DNA from: Chitinophagales bacterium | GTDB lineage: Bacteria; Bacteroidota; Bacteroidia; Chitinophagales; Saprospiraceae | Direction of reading: 5' to 3' | Assembly: GCA_013297745.1 (NCBI GenBank) | Contig: JAAFIM010000004.1 | Location: 39,657 to 103,656 of the forward strand | Length of the DNA: 64,000 bases | Shown: positions 16,827 to 25,588 of the stretch, piece by piece | How the letters are laid out: each line of letters begins with the position of its first letter | How positions within the stretch are numbered: position 1 is the first letter of the stretch | Translations under genes and position numbers: made by a program | Notes under the pieces: generated by a model | What the model saw: only the letters and a program-made list of their open reading frames with translations | The model's database searches: none | What the model was told of the DNA's origin: nothing

Positions 16827-18194
16827 TTATCCACCAAAATCGTCAAATGCTATATTTTCAGCGGGAACGCCCAATGAGTCTAAGGTATCAATTACAGACT
16901 TATTCATCATAGGAGGTCCGCAGAAATAGTATTCTACATCTTCAGGTTCGGGGTGAGTTTTCAGATATTGATTGAACAACACAGGCATAATAAAGCCTTT
17001 AAAACCATCACCTTCAGCATCAATACTAGCTTTTTCTTTCCAATTGTCTTCTGGCAGAGGATTGTCCAAAGCTACATAAAAACGGAAGTTGGGGTATTCG
17101 CGCTCTATTTCTCTAAATTCTTCTACATAGAATAACTCGCGTTTGGTACGTCCACCATACCAGAAAGATACTTTGCGGTCTTTGTTCTTCAAGGTTTGGA
17201 ATATATGGAAAAGGTGTGAGCGCAAAGGTGCCATACCTGCACCACCACCAATATAAACCATCTCTTTTTTGGTAGGTTTGATGTGGAATTCGCCATAAGG
17301 GCCTGATATATACACATTTTTAGCCGCTTCTGTACCAGGTTTTAAAGAGAATATATAAGAAGAGCAAATACCAGGGTTGATGTCTTGATAACCAACAAAT
17401 AAACGTTTAGTTTTTCCATCAGCTCCTTTTTCTTCTTGAAACTTGGGCGGTGGGGTTGCTATACGGATATTCAATTTAATAATATCGCCTTCAGCGGGGT
17501 GGTTAGCCATAGAGTAAGCTCTAAACACAGGCTCTTTATTCACCATAGTCAATCCCCACATTTTGAAGTTATCCCATTCTGACTGGAATTTTTTGGGGTC
17601 ATCGTGATAACTAGGATGCGCCGTAATATCCATATCTTTGAATGGGGTTGTGATTTCTGGAACATCAATTTGTATGTATCCACCCGGTTCGAAGTGCAAA
17701 GACTCGCCAGCAGGCAATTTTACCACAAATTCTTTGATGAAAGATGCCACGTTATAGTTGGATATAACCTCACATTTCCATTTTTTAATCCCGAAAATTT
17801 CAGCAGGAATGCTAACGTCCATACTAGTGCGTACTTTTACTTGGCAAGATAAACGCCAATTGTCAGCTGCTGCTTTACGGGATATGTGATTGAGTTCGGT
17901 TGGTAATATATCGCCGCCACCTGCGGGTACTTGGCATTTGCACATAGCACAGGTACCACCACCACCACAAGCAGAAGGCAAAAATATACCTTCGTTGCTT
18001 AGCGCGCCCAACAGTGTGCCACCAGGTTTGAGATTGATGGTTTTTCCACCTGCTTCGTCGCCTCCGTTGATTTTGAGTTGAATATCGCCTTGTGGTACTA
18101 ATTGTTCCCTAGCTTTGAGTAGGCCATACGAAATGGCTAATACAGCAAGGGTAAGTACAGCCATAGCCAAGCCGATAGATAATATGAAATCCAT
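16827..18194 (-). CDS. nqrF: Na+-translocating NADH:quinone reductase subunit F
   Basis: A 455-residue subunit that takes electrons from NADH. It has an N-terminal membrane helix (about residues 3-24), then a 2Fe-2S ferredoxin domain with cysteines C76, C82, C85 and C117, then FAD- and NADH-binding domains: [14 protein letters not shown] (FAD), [20 protein letters not shown] (NADH) and the terminal [15 protein letters not shown] and FDDFGG. The length is slightly above the ~410 of other phyla. It is last in the nqrABCDEF operon (45 nt after nqrE) and followed by a terminator. Confidence 0.97.
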   Translation of the reverse strand: MDFILSIGLAMAVLTLAVLAISYGLLKAREQLVPQGDIQLKINGGDEAGGKTINLKPGGTLLGALSNEGIFLPSACGGGGTCAMCKCQVPAGGGDILPTELNHISRKAAADNWRLSCQVKVRTSMDVSIPAEIFGIKKWKCEVISNYNVASFIKEFVVKLPAGESLHFEPGGYIQIDVPEITTPFKDMDITAHPSYHDDPKKFQSEWDNFKMWGLTMVNKEPVFRAYSMANHPAEGDIIKLNIRIATPPPKFQEEKGADGKTKRLFVGYQDINPGICSSYIFSLKPGTEAAKNVYISGPYGEFHIKPTKKEMVYIGGGAGMAPLRSHLFHIFQTLKNKDRKVSFWYGGRTKRELFYVEEFREIEREYPNFRFYVALDNPLPEDNWKEKASIDAEGDGFKGFIMPVLFNQYLKTHPEPEDVEYYFCGPPMMNKSVIDTLDSLGVPAENIAFDDFGG

Positions 18195-18239
18195 ATTTTT
18201 GCTAAAGTTAAAATGGTTTAAGATAAATTTTGGTTGGTA

Positions 18240-18848
18240 TTAACCAAAATAAGTGCCAGGGTTAAGTCCCAATAGGCTCATAAATGCTATACCCATAAGC
18301 CCTGTAATGATGAAAGCTATACCTAAGCCTTGCAAAGGTGCTGGTACGTTGGCAGTGCGCAATTTTTCGCGGATAGCAGCTAAAGCTACAATAGCCAACA
18401 TCCAACCCACACCAGAACCGATACCAAAAGCAGTAGCTTCTACAAAGTTGTACTCACGCGCTACAATAAATAGCGTTGCGCCCAAAATTGCACAATTTAC
18501 CGTGATAAGGGGTAAAAATATACCTAAGGCACTATATAAAGAAGGAGATACTTTTTCTATAAACATTTCCAAAAATTGCACTAAACCAGCAATAACAGAA
18601 ATATAAATAATCAAGCCCAAGAAATCAAAGCTAATCCCCTCAATTATAGCCCCTTCAGCTAATATCTTATTAGTTACAATCCAATTGACAGGAGCGGTAA
18701 AAGCTAACACAAACACCACAGCTACACCTAAACCTAAGGCTGTTTTTACACTTTTGGAAACGGCAAGGTAAGAACACATTCCCAAAAAGTAAGCCAAAAT
18801 CATATTATCTATGAAAGCAGCTTTTATAAATATATTTAAAGCGTCCAT
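18240..18848 (-). CDS. nqrE: Na+-translocating NADH:quinone reductase subunit E
   Basis: A 202-residue membrane subunit with six predicted helices. [20 protein letters not shown] (residues about 5-25) and [11 protein letters not shown] contain the conserved cysteines that, with NqrD, hold an iron centre in the membrane in this complex. Homologous in fold to NqrD and RnfA. It lies 33 nt downstream of nqrD. Confidence 0.96.
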   Translation of the reverse strand: MDALNIFIKAAFIDNMILAYFLGMCSYLAVSKSVKTALGLGVAVVFVLAFTAPVNWIVTNKILAEGAIIEGISFDFLGLIIYISVIAGLVQFLEMFIEKVSPSLYSALGIFLPLITVNCAILGATLFIVAREYNFVEATAFGIGSGVGWMLAIVALAAIREKLRTANVPAPLQGLGIAFIITGLMGIAFMSLLGLNPGTYFG

Positions 18849-18881
18849 TGTAGGAATAAATAAGTTTTTGAAGTGGTGAAG

Positions 18882-19541
18882 TTAGGATTTACCAATTAAT
18901 TTGGTGTTGAATCCTCTTTGTATCCAGATGATAACACCCATTAAGAATAGTGAAGCGCAGGGCAATAACATTAGGTTGTTGGGTACATACCAAGATTCTG
19001 TGGATAAAATGGTGATGCCAAACCAAGTCCCTTTGCCTAAAATCTCGCGTATAGTAGCCATGAGTAGTAGAATAACCCCATATCCAAGCCCGTTGCCTAT
19101 ACCATCTATAAAAGATTGCCAAGGGCGGTTTGCCATAGCAAAGGCTTCTAAGCGACCCATTACTATACAGTTGGTGATAATTAAACCAATGAATACCGAA
19201 AGTTCTGCGTAGACGTCATATATGAAGGCTTGCAATACATCAGAAACCATTTGTACCAAAGCAGCCACCACTAATAGTTGAACTATCATACGAATAGCTG
19301 AAGGGATGGAGTTGCGCATCATAGAAATTACTAAGTTTGACATAGCAGTAACTATAGTAAGGCCTAACGCCATAATTAAAGCAGGTTTGACCTGTGAAGT
19401 AACAGCCAACGCTGAGCAAACGCCCAATATTTGTACGGTTACGGGATTGTCATCGTTAAGTGGGTCTACAAGCAGTTTTCGCTCCTTGGCTCCAAATAAA
19501 GAAGTACTTTCTGTTTGAGGAGCAATTTGTGTTTCAGCCAT
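18882..19541 (-). CDS. nqrD: Na+-translocating NADH:quinone reductase subunit D
   Basis: A 219-residue membrane subunit with six helices after a polar N-terminus. VQILGVCSALAVTSQVKPAL and IGLIITNCIVMGRLEAFAMA are the conserved cysteine-bearing helices that pair with NqrE. DGIGNGLGYGVILL is also typical of the family. It lies between nqrC (50-nt gap) and nqrE (33-nt gap). Confidence 0.96.
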   Translation of the reverse strand: MAETQIAPQTESTSLFGAKERKLLVDPLNDDNPVTVQILGVCSALAVTSQVKPALIMALGLTIVTAMSNLVISMMRNSIPSAIRMIVQLLVVAALVQMVSDVLQAFIYDVYAELSVFIGLIITNCIVMGRLEAFAMANRPWQSFIDGIGNGLGYGVILLLMATIREILGKGTWFGITILSTESWYVPNNLMLLPCASLFLMGVIIWIQRGFNTKLIGKS

Positions 19542-19591
19542 AACAAATATATTGTTTGATTATGAAATAATGATTTGATGTTATATTTGGT

Positions 19592-20335
19592 TTATTTGCT
19601 AGATTTTACTTTGTCAAAATAAGCCAAATAATTTTTAATTCCTCTGTCCATCATTTCTGACACACCATCGGAAGTTACAGTTGCGCCAGATATGGTAGCT
19701 ATTTCGTGGCTTTTGTCTTTAATTTTCTTTTTGACAAGCACCGATACATATTTGCCTTCTTTATAAATTTGCTTTTTTATAAATTTATCTTTGAAGGTTT
19801 TGCTATCTTTAATCTCGGCACCCAAGCCTGGAGTTTCGCCCTTGTGTCCAAAGTAAATACCAGCTATAGTATTCAAATCATTTTCTAACGCGATATAACC
19901 CCAAATTTTGTCCCAAAGTCCATTACCGCGCACAGCCACCACGTAGAAGTTTTGCCCTGTGTTGCCTTTATACTGATAAACGGGATAGATGCGTTTTTCC
20001 AAAGCTACTTTGTCCTCCAAAGCCAAATCAATATCCGCCATTTCTTTATATACGACTGGTAAGCGGTCTGCTGTATTGATAGATTCTAATTTGTCCAAAA
20101 TTGTACCATCAGCTTTTACCGCCAAAACGGTAATTCTATCTTTGAAAACTTCATTTGCATTTTCTACCTTACCCAATTCAGGGATAGAGCTTAGAATATC
20201 TGCTTTTTTAGCCTTTTTTTTGTTGTCTGCGTGTATATCTTTGAGCGAGTTGTAGAATAGCGATAAACCTGCGCCAGATATAACGGTGAGAACTAACACA
20301 TATAAATACAGTTTTGCATTAGACGGTTGCGACAT
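19592..20335 (-). CDS. nqrC: Na+-translocating NADH:quinone reductase subunit C
   Basis: A 247-residue subunit with one N-terminal membrane helix (about residues 8-30) and a periplasmic FMN domain. The covalent flavin site is SGATVTSDGV with T219 as the expected attachment residue. GETPGLGAEI is the other conserved flavin-pocket motif. The first 17 bp overlap the end of nqrB, indicating translational coupling. Attachment needs an ApbE flavin transferase, which is not in this window. Confidence 0.96.
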   Translation of the reverse strand: MSQPSNAKLYLYVLVLTVISGAGLSLFYNSLKDIHADNKKKAKKADILSSIPELGKVENANEVFKDRITVLAVKADGTILDKLESINTADRLPVVYKEMADIDLALEDKVALEKRIYPVYQYKGNTGQNFYVVAVRGNGLWDKIWGYIALENDLNTIAGIYFGHKGETPGLGAEIKDSKTFKDKFIKKQIYKEGKYVSVLVKKKIKDKSHEIATISGATVTSDGVSEMMDRGIKNYLAYFDKVKSSK

Positions 20336-21611
20336 TTTGTTTGCGTTTTAGACGTTTAGAAATGTTGTTTTGAATTACATAATAATCAACTAGGGGCGCA
20401 AATACATTCATAAATAGAATAGCCAACATCCAGCCTTCTGCGTAAGCAGGGTTCATCACCCGAATGACTAGCCCTAAAAAGCCAATAGAGAAGCCATAAA
20501 TCCATTTGCCTACGTTAGTACCAGAGGCTGTCACAGGGTCTGTAGCCATAAATACCAACGCAAATAGCAAACCACCCATATTAAAGTGTTGATACCAAGG
20601 CACTTCCATATAAGGATTGAAACCCCAAGCGTTGAATAGCATACCCGTCAAGGCTACACCCAAAGCCATACTTATCATAATCCGCCAACTTGCTACTCCA
20701 GTAATCATCAAAAATATACCACCAAGTATAATTGCAGGTTTGCAAGTTTCAGCTATACATCCAGGAATACCACCTACAAACATTTGTACAGGCGAATAAG
20801 TGTTGGTAACGCCACCTATCAATTCCCCGTTTACATTATATTTAGCCCAACCTTCCAAGGGGGCAATACCAAGCGGGGTAGCACCACTCCAGCCTTGTAC
20901 TATAGGTGCGCCTTCTGCAAAAGTAGACCAGCCAAATGAGCTGAATATCGGGTTGAATAATGTATGTGTCCAGCTATAAGCAGCTACTCCTTTTTCCAAA
21001 TCCAAACCAGCTACCCAAGGCAAATCGCCTGAAATTTCTGTAGGATAAGCAAAAAATATAAAAGCGCGAGCCAATAAAGCTACATTGAGGATATTCATAC
21101 CTGTACCGCCAAAACATTCTTTCCCCAAAACTACCGCGAAAATGATAGAGAGGGCTAACATCCAAAGTGGCACATCGGGAGGCATAATGGCAGGTATTAG
21201 TGCGCCTGTCACCAGATAGCCTTCTTCTACAGCATGACCTTTTTTGGCTGCGAAGTAGAACTCAATCCCCAAACCAACAACGTTGGAAACGATAAAAATG
21301 GGTAGTATCTGCATAATACCAAATATCAGCTTGAGATGCAAGGCTTCTACCAAGCCTGTGTGTATGCCCAATGCGGTGAAGTGCTGTTGCCCGATATTAT
21401 AAGCCCCAAACACAAAACACAATTGCATCGCCAAAACTACGTGTACCATGGTGCGTTTCAAATCCATAGCATCGCGTATGTGAGTGCCTTTGCCTACAGT
21501 GGTGGCGTTGGGTTTGAAAAAGAAGGTAAAAAAAGCGTCATAAGCCGTGTGTAAGAAAGGTGATTTTTTCTTATCTGGCTCCAATTTTTGGAAAGTGTCT
21601 ATGAATGCCAT
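20319..21611 (-). CDS. nqrB: Na+-translocating NADH:quinone reductase subunit B
   Basis: A 430-residue membrane subunit with about ten helices, carrying covalent FMN and riboflavin and forming much of the Na+ path. The flavinylation motif GWSGATPLGI puts FMN on T245. RDAMDLKRTMVHVVLAMQL and FGGTGMNILNVALLARAF are conserved blocks. It is 44 nt downstream of nqrA and overlaps nqrC. Confidence 0.96.
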   Translation of the reverse strand: MAFIDTFQKLEPDKKKSPFLHTAYDAFFTFFFKPNATTVGKGTHIRDAMDLKRTMVHVVLAMQLCFVFGAYNIGQQHFTALGIHTGLVEALHLKLIFGIMQILPIFIVSNVVGLGIEFYFAAKKGHAVEEGYLVTGALIPAIMPPDVPLWMLALSIIFAVVLGKECFGGTGMNILNVALLARAFIFFAYPTEISGDLPWVAGLDLEKGVAAYSWTHTLFNPIFSSFGWSTFAEGAPIVQGWSGATPLGIAPLEGWAKYNVNGELIGGVTNTYSPVQMFVGGIPGCIAETCKPAIILGGIFLMITGVASWRIMISMALGVALTGMLFNAWGFNPYMEVPWYQHFNMGGLLFALVFMATDPVTASGTNVGKWIYGFSIGFLGLVIRVMNPAYAEGWMLAILFMNVFAPLVDYYVIQNNISKRLKRKQNVATV

Positions 21612-21655
21612 TTTTTATAAATGTTATTTTTGTGATTTTTATAAAAACCGTTTTA

Positions 21656-23209
21656 TTAAGCATTTTGTTTGCGCATTTCGTCCAAACCTGCACGTAATAA
21701 CGCTTGTAGTGATTGTTTTGAGGTGCAAACGTATTCGCACAAAGCTACGTCTTCTTCGCTCAATTCTAATATACCCAAACCTTCCATTTGCTCTAAGTCG
21801 TTGCATTGTATAGCGCGGAAAAGGTGTTGGGGGAGTATATCCATAGGTAGCACGCTTTCATATTGCCCAGACATTACAAAAGCTCTATGTTCGCCGTTGG
21901 TATTGGTGTCAGCTGTATATTTGGCATCAGGAAAAAATCCACCAGGGAAAGTGCGTGAAATGGTAGGGTGTCCTTTTTGAGGCAATAACCAACCAAATAA
22001 TTCATAGTAATTTCCCTCTTGTATAGTGGTGATTTGGTCGTCAAAAAATCCTAGATAATCTTTTTCGCCAACTTTTTTGCCCGATAATGGGTCGCCTGAT
22101 ACCAAGCGGGTTTTGCCCCCGTTTTCGTGCAGACCTAATGATTCTAAACTTATACCTTGGTGAGCATAAATATATTTAGCTTCAGTTTCAGTGCCAACTA
22201 TAGCCACTAATTTTTCTGTATCGTAAATTCCTTTATTGAATAGATTACCAATAAGGATAACAGTTTGCACATCCAAATACCAAACCGCGTCGCCCATATT
22301 GATAGGGCTGATGTGGTGAATGTGTACGCCCACGTTGCCTGCTGGGTGTTGTCCTTTGAACCAGTGTTTTTGCACATTGGCTACATTGAATTGCGCAAAA
22401 CCTGTTTTTTCTTCGCTGTTGGCATTGAGCCCTAAATGAACAGTTGCTAATTTAGCCAAAACTTCCAAACCTGTTTTGAACGCGGCTTCTTTGCCTTTTA
22501 GTGCAATTTCTAGATTGGGTGCCAAAGGAGCTGTGTCAAAAGTGGATATAAAAATTCCTTTGGGTTGGGCTGTGAAGTCTGCTACCGTGTCATAAGGACG
22601 TTGGCGGATAGAAGCCCAAGCGCCACTTTCTAATAGAAAGTCTATAAGCTCTTGGCGGCTAGCTGTGGTAACGTTGGGTGCATTAAATTGCTTGTATTGC
22701 ACTTCTTCGCGGTCTGCCAAAATGGTTATGCCCAAAATAGCGCGCTTTTCGCCTCTTATGATTTCAATAATCTCACCACTTATAGGGGCAACATACTGCA
22801 CCGCTGGGTTGACTTTGTCATAAAATAAGACGTCGCCTGCTTTGACATGGGTTTCTACCTCTACCACTACTTTTGGGATTGGGCTCATCGCTAGGAAGTC
22901 TCCCGTTTTGATGGCATAAGTGGTACCACGCATTTTGTGTATCGCTACATTCTCATTGGCTTCACCCAACAAGCTGATGTTAAACCCTCTGCTAAGGCTT
23001 ACAAAATGCTCATTTTGAGGCACATAATTGGGTCTGTTGCGGCTGCTACCCAACAAAGCTGTTTGATTATCAGGTAATACCGAATAATCGTCTGGATTTG
23101 CGCCCATAGCGGTAGCTGTTGATTTGAGTGCGCTGTTTTCTTGGGTAAGAAACAAGAGCACCAACAGCACTACTATAACTAGCGCGATGATAATTCCCCA
23201 ACTAAACAT
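21656..23209 (-). CDS. nqrA: Na+-translocating NADH:quinone reductase subunit A with N-terminal membrane anchor
   Basis: A 517-residue protein. Residues from about 68 onward match NqrA: HFVSLSRGFNISLLGEAN, then KTGDFLAMSPIPKVVVEVET, VAPISGEIIEIIRGEKRAIL, FISTFDTAPLAPN and the C-terminal ALCEYVCTSKQ. NqrA is normally a ~450-residue soluble subunit that binds quinone at the cytoplasmic side of the complex. Here the first ~68 residues are extra: a strongly hydrophobic helix (SWGIIIALVIVVLLVLLFL) and a polar linker. The start is supported by the promoter 67-96 nt upstream and by the continuous open frame; the next in-frame Met (about residue 35) would drop the helix. It is first in the operon. 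Confidence 0.93.
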   Translation of the reverse strand: MFSWGIIIALVIVVLLVLLFLTQENSALKSTATAMGANPDDYSVLPDNQTALLGSSRNRPNYVPQNEHFVSLSRGFNISLLGEANENVAIHKMRGTTYAIKTGDFLAMSPIPKVVVEVETHVKAGDVLFYDKVNPAVQYVAPISGEIIEIIRGEKRAILGITILADREEVQYKQFNAPNVTTASRQELIDFLLESGAWASIRQRPYDTVADFTAQPKGIFISTFDTAPLAPNLEIALKGKEAAFKTGLEVLAKLATVHLGLNANSEEKTGFAQFNVANVQKHWFKGQHPAGNVGVHIHHISPINMGDAVWYLDVQTVILIGNLFNKGIYDTEKLVAIVGTETEAKYIYAHQGISLESLGLHENGGKTRLVSGDPLSGKKVGEKDYLGFFDDQITTIQEGNYYELFGWLLPQKGHPTISRTFPGGFFPDAKYTADTNTNGEHRAFVMSGQYESVLPMDILPQHLFRAIQCNDLEQMEGLGILELSEEDVALCEYVCTSKQSLQALLRAGLDEMRKQNA

Positions 23210-23275
23210 ATTCTACTGGTCGGTTAGTTTGTTTATGATAATATTTTTTTTGACTAAAATTTTACATTAGCGGCG

Positions 23276-23305
23276 CAAAAGTACAAACTACTTTGATAAT
23301 GACAA
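23276..23305 (-). promoter_or_regulatory. Promoter of the nqr operon
   Basis: The minus strand reads TTG at 23305-23303, a 19-nt spacer and TACTTTTG at 23283-23276, a full match to the Bacteroidota housekeeping consensus. The leader to the nqrA start is about 60 nt. Confidence 0.7.
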
Positions 23306-23377
23306 CAAATTTGTTAAAATTTGTTTAATTTTATTTGTTTTTATTGTTCAATTTAGAATAATTCTAAATAAAAAACG

Positions 23378-25489
23378 CTAATTATTTGATTTTGCTAGGT
23401 TTTTATCAATTATTTTAGCCTTTTTAGCTTTGATTAGCTTTTCTGGTTTGTCTACAATAAGTTGGGCATTTTTTTCTATAATCAGTTTTGCGCCTTGTTC
23501 TAATATCAACGTCCCTTTGATTTGTAAAATGCTATTTTCGCTTATGCTCAAAATTCCCCCTTTTTTGATTTGCAAAATAGCATCTTCGTTGATGGTTAGG
23601 CTGCTTGGATTGCTAAACAAACCGTCCTCTGTGCGGCTGTGGCGGTCTGCTGTTTGGCTTCTCAACACATTTAATCTAACTTTGCGATGAATAATCAAGT
23701 CGGGCTTTTCGTCTTGGCTGATATTGGGCAAAATAATTTGCCCTGCCCAGTCTGCGTGGTCGCTTAATAGGGTTTGCTTGTATTTTACAACTATTTTTTT
23801 GCTAATATGTTTGCTGCCCGCTTCAAAATAAATGGATAAACCGTTCAAAATATAGGGTTCTGTGCTTTTGGCTTGTAGTTGGTATTTGGGGTAGTTCAGC
23901 GGCATAGGGTTGCTGTTGAGGGTCAAACTATCCCCTGGCTGAAAGGTTGGTATGCGGGCATAATCGCGGTTTTTTTCTTCATCATAAAACCCAAAACAGC
24001 CGTATAGGTTGACTAAACTATCCCTAATTTTTTCTTTTGCCAAAAAAATGTACTCGCCGCTGCCTTGATTGTAATTTTTGTTAAAATCAATCTTCCCGTC
24101 TTGGTTCAAATCTACAGCTTGATGAAAAAAGGCGTTTGTGCCGCTTATTGGATTGGGTTCGCCGCGTTCCCATTCGTACAAATCATTCCCCCACGCGTTT
24201 TTTTGCGGTTGAAAATTCAGTAATTCATAATCGTAATTCCCCCCTGCGTTGAGCAATTTGAGGCTGTTGGCGCGGTTGGAAAGTGGGAATATAATCTCGT
24301 TTCGGTCGTTGGATACATCTTCCACATATACATAAATGCCCGCTGGAGTGGCTCTAATCGTATCGTTGTTGATAACTTGCCCCTGCCAAGGGTGTTGGTC
24401 AAAAATGGTTTCGCCCGAATGGTATTCTATCCACAAATTTTGTTTGCCCGCAAAGGGTAAATTTATCCGCACAGCGTCGCCTGTAGTTACAAAATCGACA
24501 ATTTCTACCTCATAAGTTTTATCTTGTGCGGTGTTTTTGTCCAAATCTAATTTTGGTTCAATATAACCCAAATACCACCTTTCCCAAGCCGTCAATCCGC
24601 CCTTAAATATGGATAATTGGCTGGTCGCGCCCCAACCCAAAGCTGGTCTGTGCAGGTATTCGCCCACGACTTTGTTCGCGCCGAAGAGATGCGGGCAATT
24701 GTATAAAGTATGCGCCAACTCGTGTATAAATACGCCGCTATTATGACACATCGTAAACCCTTCGGAGCAGGCAAAACCGTTGAATTTATCCTCCAAACCC
24801 AAATTTGTACCCGCAAATCCCCCATCTGCGCCCGCCCATAAAGGCATCCCCACCATAGGCTGTTCTCCCCAAGCGCGTCTGTATCTGTAGATAAAAATCA
24901 CATAATCCAACTTTTTATCCGCTTTGTATTTGCTCGTGTCGCTGTTGTCAAAGGCGTAGTTGGGAAAGTTTGTTCTTTGGTCAAAGCTGCTAAAATCCAT
25001 TTTGGGGTTCAACCGCTTCATTTCCGCCCAAGCGGCTTTGTTGCTGTGTCCAAAACTCACGCAACCGTCGGCTTCTACCTCTATAGCGCGGGCTGTTCCC
25101 GTGCTGTCTTTGAACACTTCGCCCCAAAATCTGAACTTGCCAAGCGATATTTGGTATAAATCTTTAGAAAAATTATAAACTGAACTGTTCGTTTCGCGCT
25201 CAAATTGGGACAAATTGTGGTATAAAATCCCATCCATTCTGCCCGTTTCTGGATTAACCCCGTCAGGCAGCCGTTTGTTTTCGCTCACTTCCCAACCTTG
25301 ATAATAGTGGTCGCTGTTTTTAAAATTGGGGTTGGTTTTGGGATTATCTTTAAACAGGACAAAAACGACCAAGGCTTTAATATCCCCTTTTGGGGTAAAA
25401 ACGCCCCCGTTGCTGGATATTTTTTGTTGCGAATAGGCAATTTTTGCCAAAAATAGAAATAGGATTATAAAAAAGGGATACTTTTGCAT
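23378..25489 (-). CDS. Secreted M6-like zinc metalloprotease
   Basis: A 703-residue secreted protein. The start at 25489 gives a signal peptide (MQKYPFFIILFLFLAKIAYS, QQ) and sits downstream of a well-formed promoter; the 39 in-frame residues upstream cross that promoter. The catalytic region is HELAHTLYNCPHLFG, about residue 255-270, giving HExxH plus a later Pro-His; this resembles M6 (InhA-like) peptidases, whose usual element is HExxHxxGxxD, so the third ligand is uncertain. Upstream are the M6-like KALVVFVLF and a region rich in aromatic residues. The last ~100 residues are a short-period Ile/Leu/Lys beta pattern (ILQIKKGGILSISENSILQI). No type IX sorting domain was recognised. Function: probably an extracellular protease. 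Confidence 0.65.
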   Translation of the reverse strand: MQKYPFFIILFLFLAKIAYSQQKISSNGGVFTPKGDIKALVVFVLFKDNPKTNPNFKNSDHYYQGWEVSENKRLPDGVNPETGRMDGILYHNLSQFERETNSSVYNFSKDLYQISLGKFRFWGEVFKDSTGTARAIEVEADGCVSFGHSNKAAWAEMKRLNPKMDFSSFDQRTNFPNYAFDNSDTSKYKADKKLDYVIFIYRYRRAWGEQPMVGMPLWAGADGGFAGTNLGLEDKFNGFACSEGFTMCHNSGVFIHELAHTLYNCPHLFGANKVVGEYLHRPALGWGATSQLSIFKGGLTAWERWYLGYIEPKLDLDKNTAQDKTYEVEIVDFVTTGDAVRINLPFAGKQNLWIEYHSGETIFDQHPWQGQVINNDTIRATPAGIYVYVEDVSNDRNEIIFPLSNRANSLKLLNAGGNYDYELLNFQPQKNAWGNDLYEWERGEPNPISGTNAFFHQAVDLNQDGKIDFNKNYNQGSGEYIFLAKEKIRDSLVNLYGCFGFYDEEKNRDYARIPTFQPGDSLTLNSNPMPLNYPKYQLQAKSTEPYILNGLSIYFEAGSKHISKKIVVKYKQTLLSDHADWAGQIILPNISQDEKPDLIIHRKVRLNVLRSQTADRHSRTEDGLFSNPSSLTINEDAILQIKKGGILSISENSILQIKGTLILEQGAKLIIEKNAQLIVDKPEKLIKAKKAKIIDKNLAKSNN

Positions 25490-25556
25490 CTTATTTTGAA
25501 CAGGGTAAATTAACGGATAAAAAAACGCCGCTTCAAGCCAAAAACTCAAAGCAGCG

Positions 25557-25588
25557 CAAAGATAGTATAAATTTCTATTTGTTACAAA
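25557..25588 (-). promoter_or_regulatory. Promoter of the M6-like protease gene
   Basis: The minus strand reads TTTG at 25588-25585, a 20-nt spacer and TATCTTTG at 25564-25557. The -33 lies within the end of the upstream LRR gene. Confidence 0.65.
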
